Source: Combretum micranthum
Lineage: Eukaryota; Streptophyta; Magnoliopsida; Myrtales; Combretaceae
Direction of reading: 5' to 3'
Assembly: GCA_024138025.1 (NCBI GenBank)
Contig: JAMXBD010000961.1
Span: forward strand, 372,001 to 436,000
DNA: 64,000 bases
Shown here: one piece after another, positions 1 through 10,537 of the stretch
Layout of the letters: the number at the start of each line of letters is the position of its first letter
How positions within the stretch are numbered: the stretch's first letter is position 1
Notes under the pieces: model-generated
What the model saw: the letters and a program-made list of their open reading frames with translations, nothing else
Told to the model about the DNA's origin: nothing
Databases searched by the model: none
Position numbers and translations under genes: made by a program

Positions 1-730
1 CCATGTGCTGCAGTTCTACTACATTCCGAATGTGTTTATTCAACCCAGCTAAAAATCTTGCCATCGTGGCCTCATGATCCTCCTCCTCTACACCCTTATT
101 AACCTGTTTAAGATTTTGGAACCTATTATACAACTCCCTATAGAAATAGGAGGGCACAAATCGTTTCCTCATCACTCTCTTCATCTCCCCCACATATCTA
201 TTGGTGGCTCTCTATTCCTTCTTCTATTCAACAACAATTGATCCCACCAAACTATAGCATAGTATGAAAACTCAATGGTTGCCAATTTTACTTTCTTAGC
301 TTCAGAATAATTATGACAATCGAACACCAACTACCTTCTTCTCCCACTCAAGATAGGCTTCAGGATCATTTTTTCCTTGAAAAAAAGGGATCTTCATTTT
401 TATGTTTCCTAGGTAGTCATCATCTTGGTTCTTAGCTCTTCTATATCTACGTCCATATCGCCTATGGCTAGCCACAAAACCCCTCTCATACTCGTCGGAT
501 CCCATACCTTCATAGTCGTCCTCCTGTAACCACATGCCTCTCCTGGGAAGTCTCTCTCTCCTTTATGCCAGTGGAGCACTCCTACACTGTTCTAAGCACT
601 TATCTACCTTTTCATTAAGCTCCTCCATTCCTTTCCTAAACATCTTTCTCATTTCGGTTGTTAACGCCTCCAGAATCAATATGGTATCTACTTCCCCTTT
701 CTTACCTATAGATGTATTCGGTTGAGACAT
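1..730 (-). pseudogene. Gag fragment of gypsy element E1 (cut by window edge)
   Basis: Degenerate Ty3/gypsy gag read on the minus strand from an ATG at 730. The N-terminal part is followed by an in-frame stop near 570 and then an open stretch at 311-535. That stretch carries the plant gag signature IKMKIPFFQGKNDPEAYLEW. After a frameshift, 1-215 still reads as later gag, with REL-Y-RF-LKQ and EATMARFLAGLN. Gag forms the virus-like particle in intact relatives. The element continues past position 1, so protease and pol would lie to the left of the window. Its leader, PBS and LTR follow immediately on the right. Non-functional. Confidence 0.85.
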
Positions 731-1240
731 ATTTTCTTACCTGCAAGCAATAATGTTAGTAATAAAAGAATCCTCACAGATCTCTCCCTCGCGTGTTTTC
801 TCTCTTCAGATGATTCACTTCCCACTCGTGTATTCTTACACTCAATATGTTGTTCCTCACTCGAATTCCTCTTTTATTTCTTTAAGAACTAATTCGAATA
901 ATTTTAGGATCTATCCATAAAATTCAACCTAGACTTATCAAGGGATTATAAGCAGGTGAGAATTAAGTTAAACAATATTGATGGAGTTTTCTGAAATAAT
1001 TGACGAAGCAAACTTTTGTTGATCTCCTAAATCAATTGGACAACCTTGTAACAACTCTCTTAAGAACTCAAACAATTGATTTTTTTTTTGTACTGATTTT
1101 TTTTTTCACAATAATGAGCTAACAATAACGAGTCTATGAACAATCAAGATATAATATAATCTCAAAGAACAGAACTTTCAAAACCCTAAAAATTGAAACT
1201 TTAATTAAGAAATAGGATAGGCAAACCTCAAAGAAACCTA

Positions 1241-1254
1241 GGCTTTGATACCAA
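1241..1254 (-). promoter_or_regulatory. Primer-binding site of E1
   Basis: On the minus strand this reads TTGGTATCAAAGCC, one base from the TGGTATCAGAGC PBS that pairs with initiator methionine tRNA in plant gypsy elements. It lies two bases from the LTR edge and fixes the element's orientation and LTR boundary. Confidence 0.85.
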
Positions 1255-1256
1255 AT

Positions 1257-2085
1257 TGATATGTTTCCTGCCAATCAGATGACAAAACCCGATACCAATA
1301 GGTTCGATACAAATCCTAAGACCGTCTATGTTTGTATGGAAACCATAACCCATTACCTATATGGAGGCAAGAACCTTGGTATAGATGGAAGACGCCACAA
1401 TTGAATAGGGAAATTTTGATTGATAAGTCAAAGTATGAACGCCACGAACAAATCTGATAAGTTCAAAGAAGTTCTATCAAGAACTCAAGAGAAAATATCT
1501 ATTGTCCTTCAATTGTGTCCTTATATGTTCATACAACTAAAGGGTTTTATATAACAAGCAAAAGAAACCCTAAAGACTCAAAATAATAAATGATTCGTAA
1601 TAAAATATAAGTTGGCGGCCTATTTACAAAGTTGGCGGCCATTTCAATTTGGAAATAAAAATTCAAAGCAAAGCAGAATGTCTATACTGGCATTTAGGCC
1701 GACGGCTTTCCCACATATGCAGGTGGCATGCCCCTTTCGATCGGCGGCATTGAGTGCTTCCAACATAGGCCGTCCGACCACTTCGTTTTCAATGTTGGAT
1801 TCCATCACATATAGGCTGGCGGCGATCCAAGATAGGCTGGTGGCTTACTTGCCAGCTTTGGTCCATTCCGCTTGCAACTTGTCTTGATTCATTCCCAAGC
1901 TCGCCTTGATGATATTGATTAGTTTAGGCTCATCTCGGATGGTGCGAACGTGCGACTCCTTTTCCTGAACCTTCTAAGTCAACTCGTTGAGTGCTTTTTT
2001 GAATCGTTTAGCCCGAGTTCTTGAAGCTAGCCCACGTGGCATCAGAAGCAAGTCTACTCTTGATCTACGAGCCATATTTCCATCA
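1257..2085 (-). mobile_element. 5' LTR of gypsy element E1 (A family)
   Basis: About 829 bp between the E1 PBS and the interrupted gag of E2. On the plus strand it starts TGATATG and ends CATCA. It is clearly related to solo LTR A2 at 41,988-43,341 (shared blocks around TATATGGAGGCAAGAACC and the 3' half) and more distantly to the E2 LTR. A TATA-like box lies on the minus strand at 1545-1553. GGCGGC cores lie upstream of it at 1614, 1634, 1743 and 1818; the first two are exactly 20 bp apart. The open frame at 1612-1887 is a by-product of this GC-rich U3 and is not a gene. Confidence 0.8.
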
Positions 2086-2664
2086 GTATCTCCATTTTCA
2101 TATAATATTCTTCTACACTCCTACTTTCTTGAGTAAGCTCCTATAATTGACAGTATAATCCCCTATAATAATGTGAAGGACAAACCTTTTTCTTATGATC
2201 TACTTCAATTCTCTCCACGTGTTAATTTGCTCCTCTAGATTCCTTTTGCTATTAATGGTAATTTAATTCTACCATATGTTGGCATATCCACTGAATTCCA
2301 CAACAACCAATTTGACCTTTTTCTCCTCTACATAATTGTGACAGGCAAAAATCAACTCAATTTTATGCTTCCATTTTACATAGGCATCTGCATCACTTTG
2401 GCCATGAAAAGGAGGAATCTTGAATTTTATAGAATTCAAGTTAGTATCAATTTTCTTACCTCCTCGACCATTGCTCTCTCGTGAACTGCTCTTGCTTCTG
2501 GCCCAAATAGGCATCCTGTAAACCTATTCATCATCAGAATCTAGCTCTCCTTTTGAGCTCTGCTGTTCAAGGTATTCCATTCTCACCATTAATCCCTACA
2601 ACATCTCTAACATTTGAGCCATATCACTAGTTTATTCCCCCTCCTTCTTTAAGGTACTTGACAT
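2086..2664 (-). pseudogene. Gag fragment of gypsy element E2, interrupted by E1
   Basis: Minus-strand gag starting at ATG 2664. It has two or three early stops, then an open stretch (2269-2514) with the gag signature IKFKIPPFHGQSDADAYVKW. After a frameshift, the sequence next to 2086 reads EEYYMKMEI, the conserved mid-gag helix (usually VEEYY.EME). It stops exactly where the E1 LTR begins, so E1 inserted into this gag. The remainder of E2 should lie beyond the left edge of the window. Non-functional. Confidence 0.8.
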
Positions 2665-3250
2665 CTTGTGATTTTAGGAGATAACCAAACAAATAATAAT
2701 AAAAAGAAAAAGAAACCTTACTAGACTCACTCATGTTTATTGCTCACAAAATATGATACCGAACCATCTTGTGTCACTTAAGCTCAAAAATACACTTACT
2801 ACCTTACCTCTCGATCCTTTATCTTATGTTTCTTTATTGAGCTTGCAACCTTAATTCACGAATTTTCTTTCTTAAATTGTTCCTTGTAACACCTCAATTC
2901 TTGATAGATATATAATCAAACAGGATCGAAATACTCCATAAATCTGAGATGAATCACGAATCAATTTGTGGTCTCCTTTCACACAAGACAATTCCTTCAA
3001 AAAATGTTTTTTACACTTCTTCTTCTTCTTCTTCTTCTTCTTTTTTATATTCTTTTTCTTTCTCTTATTGATATTCTTTCTTTTTTTTTTCCCTTCTTCT
3101 TTCCTTTTTTTTTTTAACAAAACCCTAAGAGCAAAATGATCGATCAAACAACTTAACAAAAAGATTCAGATCAATAACAGATATGATGATATGAGTTAGT
3201 GTTTTAAATTATCGCCCTCAAATCAAATTGGATGGGTGATTTTTCAAAAG
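2665..3250 (-). other. Leader of element E2, pyrimidine-rich, with CTT microsatellite
   Basis: Untranslated leader between the E2 PBS and gag start. It contains a (CTT)n microsatellite at about 3016-3042 followed by T/C-rich runs to 3115. The lysine-rich open frame read from this repeat on the minus strand (2872-3159) is low-complexity sequence and not a protein. No other feature seen. Confidence 0.6.
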
Positions 3251-3254
3251 CCTT

Positions 3255-3266
3255 GCTCTGATACCA
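3255..3266 (-). promoter_or_regulatory. Primer-binding site of E2
   Basis: Minus strand TGGTATCAGAGC, the canonical initiator-Met tRNA PBS, three bases from the LTR edge at 3270. Confidence 0.9.
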
Positions 3267-3269
3267 ATC

Positions 3270-4075
3270 TGATGAGTGGTAGGCAGGAATTTGCAATTTC
3301 TCGGATTTAAGAATCGAAATATGGACCTTAACCCAATGAAATATCCATAATAGAATTAGATACGTGATCCTAGATCTGAGAACTCCACAAACCTTGGTAT
3401 AAATTGATGGGAAAACCTTAGCCGGTTGGTTGAGTAATCCTAAGAATCTTGATATAAAGATCTTGGCCCCATAGGAAATACTGACCAAGAACTTTAGTAT
3501 AACAAAGAACGCAACAAGAATATCAAATTCTTGAAGAATTCACAAACTCTTAAAAGAACTCAAATAGAAGAGTTTCTCTCAATTGATTTCAATAATCAAA
3601 AGTAATATGTTCTTCAAACAAATATAGGGGACTACATAAAATAATAAAATGGAAACCTAAAAGACATAAAATAAAACATGTCCTTCACATAAACAAAGCT
3701 GACGGCCTAAATAACTACACTGGTAGCCTTTACTACAAAAGCAAGCAGCTTAGCAAACGACCTTAAAAAATTCGATTCTGTCCAATTTGTATGCTAATAG
3801 CAGGCGGACAGTTTTTAACTGTAGCCTATGGCGTCTAATGGTAAATCGGTGGCTTTTAAGCCGGCCTAGGTCTGGTTCTGCCTGTCATGCAAATCAATCA
3901 AATTCAAAATTAAAGTTAAAAGCTTGGGTATCATTTAAGGCATCAACCTAATATATTTCATAAAGTAGCATAACTTAACTGTTATTCTTCCTTTGGCATT
4001 TCTAACAACAATTTTCCTCAAATTAACTTCATAGTTTTTGGTAATAGAGTTATGGTAAAAAATCTCTTATCAACA
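3270..4075 (-). mobile_element. 5' LTR of gypsy element E2
   Basis: Starts TGATGAG on the plus strand next to the PBS. It shares the layout of the A-family LTRs: a TATA-like CTATATT on the minus strand near 3621-3627, then GACGGCC and related G+C motifs at 3699-3729 and 3800-3870. The outer boundary near 4075 (ATCAACA) is estimated from the length of related LTRs and no TSD was identified, so that end is uncertain by tens of bases. Confidence 0.65.
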
Positions 4076-4539
4076 CTTACCCCTGCACTCTCATTGTGAA
4101 TGAGCAAAGGGAATGACTATTGTGTTGGTCCATTGGGTTGAATTGACAAGCTATCCTCTCGCTATTTAAGCTGCATCCCTAGTACGTCTAAGTTAGGGTC
4201 GTGGATCAAGTGGCTCAAGTTGATGATCTGAAGTTATGTGACCTGTCTAGCAAGGCATGGGATTCAAAGGGCTTTAAAGTTTAAAAAGACAAGTATGCAT
4301 GCATCATGTATGTTGATTGACAGAATGGTAGAACTGGCATGGTTGGACAATTTGTTCAGATGTCCGCTCATCTTTCAAAGCCAACTTTCCAAAACGTTGT
4401 TTAGCTTTCCTTTGTAAAGAAGCATTTGCCTTATTCCCCAAACATTTGCCATTTTTCCCTTTTCTTTTGTGTGTGCATAGGTTTTTGTTTTAATTCTTCT
4501 CATATATTCATATGTTCCCTCCATTCTATTCCATTCGAC
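4076..4539 (+). other. Upstream flank of the antisense ORF
   Basis: Sequence between the E2 LTR and the start of the antisense ORF. It has no coding signal of its own. It probably holds the promoter and 5' UTR of the antisense gene of the Tat element, and there is no convincing Tat 3' LTR in it, so that LTR is presumed displaced to the left or lost. Confidence 0.4.
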
Positions 4540-5096
4540 ATGGCTAGCTCTACTGGTTTTTTAGGTAAACCTTTTAGGAACCCTTCTCTTCCTAGTTCTC
4601 ATAGGGGTAGTGATTATGAGCCAAAGAGGCTTAATGTCGGTGTTAGAGGGGGTGAAGGTAACCCCTCCACTAATTTTAGCCTTTCGCTTGAGGGAGATGA
4701 GAGGACCGAAGTAGAAGCACATGTCATCATAGCTTTTGCTAATGGCTTAGGTAAAGGATGTGCTGGTAAAGGTGGTGAAGGTGATGATGATGATGATGAG
4801 GGTGATTTTGAGAGTAGTGATGAAGAACTTTATGATCCCACACTTAGGGGTCGCAGTTTCTACATGGAGTAGGGGCAAAAGGCATATCACCTTATAGTGG
4901 ATGAGAACTTGCAAGATGAGGAGTGAGAATTTGAGTCCCTTTTTTAATAGAGTAAGCATGAATGAGACTTCTAATGGAGTCTAAAGTATGGTCACCTCTA
5001 AGGAGACCAGGGATTTCATGAAGACTCAGCAGGTTAGTTATCCCAATGCTTGGAGGGTTAGCCAGCCTACTGACATTGATAGGGCATTCCAATTAT

Positions 5097-6520
5097 TGGG
5101 AATTTAGAGATCTAAAATTTGGATCTTACAGTGGAGCTTTTTTTCTATTAAACCTTAAATTCCCAAGATGGATGCATGAGATTCAATTAAATTAAAAGGT
5201 ACATAAGATTATACCTTTTCAATTCTTAATCTCATTGGATCTGAAGGCGTTGTGATATCACAATTCCCTTTACGATATCCACATAGATGAAAGCACCAAA
5301 AGGGTTTTGTGTTTGTTAGTACCTTGAAACCTTTCCAATTCACTGGGAAAAGGAACTCACAGAAACACTCATGATTTGTTCTTTATAGAGAGTGCAGATT
5401 TTCTCTACAATTCTATTATGATAGCGAGCATCTGTAAAAATACCCTAACAAAGAGTTATATCTTCTTTTTATACTAATGGTAATATCCTTATGGAAAATG
5501 ATATTAACATTAATTCAAATCCCTAATTTAAATAGGGTTTCCTAATAAATGACTTATGCCCTTTTAATCATCATATTCAAAATAGTAACGATTATTATTT
5601 ATCATTCTTAACACTTTAAGATTAATAAATAATTAAACAATTTTCGTTGATTTTATTTAAAATAAACTCAAGATCCATTTAATTCATCCTTCGTGTGTGA
5701 CCTGTAGGTTTAGTTAACATTGATAGTAGACCAAAAACACTTTTGGTCTACAAAACATAAGTGGTCTCTAGCAAGACATTATATTTACCTAAATTAAGTG
5801 AAAATCGGTGATCCAACTTTTACCTTATCCTTAACTTATGTCATTATTCTTTTGTTACATGATATCTAAATTGAACATAAGAAATGGATAACGTCACTCT
5901 TATATTGTTTAATCTTATTACTTCTCGATCTGCAAGTGAACTGATAAAATAAATGGAATTGATGCACTATTGATTCATTTGAGCACGACCATGTATTTCT
6001 TAATTCCACTTATCGAGGGGCCTAAAGATATCTCTAGCATAACGGGAGAGACAAATCCCATCTTAATCACTCGATTTTCTTTACATGATTTACATTATGT
6101 CCAATCATGACCTTTATAATTATCTGGTTAAAGACAATATTTGATTGAGAACCTATGGTGATTCATGTCTAAGGATATGCTGATATCATTATTATGAGAA
6201 TAACTTATGACACTAATCCATATAGTGATCTCAGAGTAAGTCAGTCTAGTGCATGGTTCTTCAATATGTACCTATGAGTTTTATTTGTATCTTCATACAA
6301 ATAAACATCTCATGATTATTAAACAATGCACATACTAGATTTAATTCATTATTATTCCCACAGTAATGAGCATTTAGGGATAGTTAAAATAATTAAATTA
6401 TTTATGGATCATATTATAAAGTAAACATGCAAACAAATATAATTATATAGCCTTTGTATCAATAATATATGTAAAATGACAACATTCAGTAATTGACATA
6501 GGGGATAAGCACTAACACCT
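5097..6520. mobile_element. Solo LTR, probably Copia type
   Basis: A 1.42-kb block that splits the antisense ORF. ATTAT occurs directly before it (5092-5096) and directly after it (6521-6525), as expected of a 5-bp TSD. It begins TGGGAATTT. It contains the widely conserved plant LTR passage with GAGCACGACCATG and CGAGGGGCCTAAAGATATC (about 5980-6030). The right end reads CTAACACCT, so the usual terminal CA is three bases inside the TSD-defined edge. No internal domain is present. The lineage assignment is from general resemblance only. Confidence 0.6.
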
Positions 6521-8095
6521 ATTATGCTAGAGGAGATTTGCACTATACAAAAAGCCTTTCAAGTTTAGGCTGAAGGTGCCCTTCACAAAAGTCTAAAAGA
6601 AGGTCATGATGCACTTGAGGTTGTCATTAGCCCAACTCCTTGCTAATGCTTGGAAGTTGCTCATGGCTTTCGAGGCTCTATGTGTAACACTAAAGGTAAG
6701 GCATACCGTAGCCCTGTTCCATTACTATGTCCCGCACAAGACCTTGCTAAGTAGTGGTGGTATTTCTCCAAGCACCTAGAGTTCAACTTGAGGCTCTTTG
6801 ATTGGTTAGACAACTTTAATGGGCACCCTTAGAAGCAAAAAAGGTGGGTAATGAGCATTAAGAAGAAGCATCGGTATAAGTTTGACTTTTAAATGCTATG
6901 GTGCAAGCCTAGTAGGAGCTCGAACTTCCACGTGCTCGGGCCTAACGATTGAGCAGTGACTCAGAGAATTAGCAGGTTCATGAGGGAGCAAGGGTGGTAT
7001 CCATTGTGTGCTAAAGCTATGGTGGAGAACTATGTTATAGACATACCTATCGCCCATGTTATTGGCGAGTCCTCAAGGAGAGGTATAGTTATGTACTTTC
7101 CCTCTTCCCTAAGTTGAGTAGAGTTGACGATGCCTTTTCCTTTTAGTATTTGTTGACTTCGCTTTATTTTTTCATTTCCTTTTAGGTTTGGGACTCCATA
7201 TAGAGAATGTTACTAGCTTACTGGCTGGGAAAATTGGTGATTCAAAGAAGGAAGAGAAGAAGAGGGGGAAGAAGAAGATCCTTTTTGGGGGGTGACCCTC
7301 CTATTGTTTTGGAGGAATAAGAGTCATTGTTGCTTCTGTGAGGTAATCCGAAGTGAGGCTACCCATAAAAAGGCCAAAGTTGGAGGCTTCTCTTGAGGAG
7401 TTGAGCTCAGAGGAGGTTATACCACTACTAGATCCTTCTCAAGTTGTTTGGTCTTCTGAGGAGCAAAGCGTTGCTTTGCCTTGTCCTCTGGTAATGGTGT
7501 GTTCATCCTCCTTAAGGGGGTTATAGTCGACTTTGACCCCATGTCCTAAAGTGGAGGCTGCAGGTGCTCTCATATAGAGTTTGAGTCCTTTGGGAGGCTT
7601 GTGGCTCATGAGTGTTGGTGATGTAGGAGGCATTGTTGGGGTTTCTAAGGGGTCATTATGGCCAAGGGGTCGCAAGATGAGGCTACTATAGGAGGCCAGT
7701 CAAGAAGGTGCTATGTCTTAACCCACATTTCATGACCCCTAACTAACATTTTTGTTAGTGTTGAGAGGACTCATAATCTTGAGTAGAGGGAGGCCATCAC
7801 TTGGTCTCCCTTTGAGAAGTTAACATGAACCTTGGATAGGGCAAGGTTACAAGATTCCTTTAAGAAGGAGCTGAAGATAGACACAAAATTCTGTAGAGGG
7901 AATACTAGGTTCCGTCACACCACGAAGTTATGAGGTAATTAGATGGGTCTTTTCTCTATTCATTTCTTGTGCCTTCCGTGGGAGTTTTCTTATTGTGCAC
8001 CTTTATTCTCATGTTATACTTGGTACGGCCCTAGCTTTGAGCTTCTTTTGGGAAAATGGGCTGTTGTTATTGTCACGCATCTCTTTTTAGCATGT

Positions 8096-8701
8096 AAGGC
8101 TACAAAAGAGCAGAGTGGAGTGAGCTTTTAAAGGCTCAAGCTCGGCTTATTTAAAATTTAGCAACCTCAAGCTCGGGCTGAGCTTTTTATTATCTTGAAA
8201 TTAAGGCTCAAGCTTGGCTCATTGGCTGATTTAGTTAAATGAGTCTAAGTATGATCTCGAGCTCGACTCGTTTATAAAATAATCTTAAACCAAGATGAGC
8301 TTTCATCTAGCCTAAAATTTAAGTTCGAGCTCAATTCATTTAGATGGCTATAACTCGTTTTCAATTTTTTTTTTTTAAATCTAAAATGTAATATATAAAT
8401 ATTGCTATAATATATATAATTATTTAATAGAAATTAGTTTTTATTGTTTTCATTATTTAGTTATAAATAATATATCATGCATAAAAAAATTCATAAATAT
8501 GTTAATGAGCTAATTAACGAGTCCGGTTGTGAGCTTGTTCCCGAGCCGAAATGAACTTGTTCACGAGTTGACTCGAGATCCTAAATTAAAGCTCGAGCTC
8601 AACTTATTTAGATAAATAAGCCATACTTTGGGCTCAAGCTCAATTCGTTTACTAGTCGAGCTCGAGCCAAGCCAAATAGCTTGGTTTGTTTGTAGTCCCA
8701 T
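8096..8701. mobile_element. hAT-type MITE rich in GAGCTCGAGC motifs
   Basis: A 606-bp element flanked by a perfect 8-bp target-site duplication TAGCATGT (8088-8095 and 8702-8709), the length typical of hAT transposons. The ends form short imperfect inverted repeats sharing CTACAAA. Inside, both halves carry many copies of GCTCGAGCTC/GCTCAAGCTC in both orientations, resembling subterminal transposase-binding repeats, around an AT-rich core. No transposase. It lies in what looks like an intron of the antisense ORF. Confidence 0.8.
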
Positions 8702-9650
8702 TAGCATGTATTTGAGGTAATCTTTATATTGCACGCACGATCTTAATCGTTTGACTATAGGAGCTACGAACATCTAATTAGAGGATCCGAGGGATAGAGA
8801 GGATGATTTAAAAAGTTGAGTAGAGGGTCGCTACTAAGGTGTATGAGCTCACCAAAAGGCATGATGCTGTTGTCAATGAGCTCAAGAAGCAAGTGTCTAA
8901 GATTGAAATAGACAGGAGTGTAGTTGTTGAGCATGCTCACACAATTGAGTATAGGCTTGTTGGTAAAGTTAGGAAACTCAAGGAGAGACTTGTGTGCTTG
9001 GAGGTCGAAGCCTAGAAGTGCCCAAGCCTTGGATGCTACAACGCAGGAGAGGGATAAGCTATCCAAGAAGTATTACAAAGAGAAGTCATCTCGAACCAAG
9101 TTTTGGAGGAAGTTGATGGACAACGAAATTGCCCGATATATCGTAAAGGATTAAGAGAGTAAGTGTGTTAATACCATCAAGTTGCTCCATATGTGTTTTT
9201 CATTTGGTTCGTTTGAATTTTTTTGTCCCCCTTCCTTTTTGTTTTTTGTCTAACTATGTTGTATTTTGGTTCCTTAAGAATGTCTCCGAGCTTCAGTACC
9301 ATGTTCATGATTTGAAGCTCAAGAGGGCCATCGATCCAACAGCTAAAGATGTGTGCCTCAAGAGTATGAGGGGCATCCAAAAATGGGTTAATGCCTAAAA
9401 GAAGGTTGCTTTAGAGACGCTCAAGCTTGCCTAGAACTTGGTCCATGATGTATACCTTAAGCTCGACTTGGATTTTGTAGGAGTATCCCTGAGTAGGGTG
9501 CCCAGATGAGGAGGATAATGAGAATGAGGAAGGAGGTGAAGATGATGATGGAGTTGACGAAGATAATGAAGCTAAGGAAGTGCAAGGAGTAGAGGCACCT
9601 ATTCTGTAGTTTGGTCCTCTTACTAGTTCAAGCACCTTTAAACCATGTTC

Positions 9651-9949
9651 TTAGTGCTAATGATATGATTGGTGGCTCTCTTCATGGCACCAATGAATTT
9701 TCTGATGAGTAGGCTGCTTCTTCTTGGGTCATAGGTGCTGACAGATCTTTAGGCAGGGGTTTGATTAGGGAGCCTTGAGATTGAACATTTAGATGTTTGT
9801 TTTATTTTATGTGTTTGTTTAGGGGCTAGTATGCTAACCCCACTTAAACTAGTAGTAAATCTACTATGTGGCCCTTGAATTTGAATGAATGTAACCTTTC
9901 TCATGTTTTTACTTTTCCTTTGAATTTTGTGCTTCATTTTTTTAGCATT
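9651..9949. other. Downstream flank of the antisense ORF
   Basis: AT-rich sequence after the acidic C-terminal region. It looks like the 3' UTR of the antisense ORF and abuts the Tat protease fragment on the other strand. No independent gene or repeat is seen. Confidence 0.4.
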
Positions 9950-10410
9950 AGTTCTTCATCCCATTTTTATGTTTTAGGAGAGCTCACAATGTTTAATCAT
10001 GTGTGGTCTCCCATTAAGGCCTCAAGGTATAGTTTCTGTGACTGTCCCTAATCTCCTTTGCATACCCCTACTTCAATAGGAGTTAAGAACTTTGCCTTAA
10101 GGTGTGGTTGCAGGGCTACCATCCTTAAGATTGATTGGATTGCCCTCCCAAGGATTGCATTATAGGAGTGGCAATTTATAACAAGGAAATTGATATAATG
10201 ATTCATAAAATTATCCTAAATGGTTTATTGTTGAAATCATATGAATCATGGCCTTATGGCCTCAACTTAGTTCTTAATACATGCTTCATTTTCTTGTATG
10301 CATCGTTAAACATGATGTTGGCACTACTACTATTGTCAACCATCATTCTTCTAACCTTCCAGGTCGGATCATTTTCACAAAACACAAAGTCGATGTTTTA
10401 AAAAATTTAG
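9950..10410 (-). pseudogene. Protease/pre-RT fragment of the Tat-lineage element
   Basis: Minus-strand translation, moving from 10,410 downwards, gives VRRMMVDNSSSANIMFNDAY, the Tat/Ogre-type aspartic protease segment (usual form VDNGSSAD.LF.DAF; here the Gly of the active-site triplet is Ser). KLRP follows, and then, after frame changes, GRAIQSILR and the pre-RT block KFLTPIEVGVCKGD-GQSQK. This corresponds to the protease-RT linker of Tat elements. Sequence stops there, so RT, RNase H and integrase are missing. The order and strand match the gag at 29.7 kb. Confidence 0.75.
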
Positions 10411-10532
10411 AAAAGATGCTAATAGGTTCTATTCAACTTTGATTGCAATCACCAACATAGGCTAGTGCACCTACCGAAGTAGTATAGAAAGTATTGAGTC
10501 ATATTCCTTGAGGATCGTTAGCATCTATTATA
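10411..10532. repeat. Fragment of 'GCACCTA' repeat (left half)
   Basis: Contains GTGCACCTACCGAAGTAGTA followed by CTTGAGGATCG. This layout recurs at 23,920-23,990 inside element U (GCGCACCTATTAAATGTAG, then CCCGAGGGAA). The other half continues after Z1 at 14,085. Class uncertain; such sequences are common in plant repeats. Confidence 0.45.
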
Positions 10533-10537
10533 CTCAC

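Larger units (their letters stand above)
4540..9650 (+). pseudogene. Degenerate Transposase_28-like antisense ORF of a Tat element
   Basis: Plus-strand multi-exon coding relic. From ATG 4540 it encodes a Ser/Gly/acidic N-terminus with a poly-Asp run (4780-4830), then loses frame. After the solo LTR (5,097-6,520), residues around FRLKVPF, LRLSLAQLLANAWK and ALFHYY (6550-6740) match the 'putative gypsy type transposon' domain (Transposase_28). A Lys-rich stretch follows at 7230-7290. A predicted intron (~7936-8760) contains the hAT MITE. A coiled-coil segment lies at 8830-9150, a short intron at ~9160-9297, and an Asp/Glu-rich tail at 9510-9600. Many stops make it non-functional. Proteins of this class are known as extra antisense ORFs of Tat-lineage gypsy elements. 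The minus-strand Tat pieces at 9.95 and 29.7 kb fit that reading. Alternatively it is a host-derived gene copy. Confidence 0.6.

Noticed and set aside
1612..1887. 91-aa plus-strand open frame
   Set aside because: It lies wholly within the E1 LTR, antisense to the element, and follows the GGCGGC cluster. No homology recognised.
2872..3159. Lysine-rich 95-aa open frame
   Set aside because: It comes from translation of a CTT/T-rich leader (poly-Lys), not a protein.
4426..4539. Upstream in-frame ATG at 4426 for the antisense ORF
   Set aside because: The extra 38 residues are hydrophobic and Cys/Phe-rich, unlike the Ser/Gly-rich start at 4540, and are likely 5' UTR.
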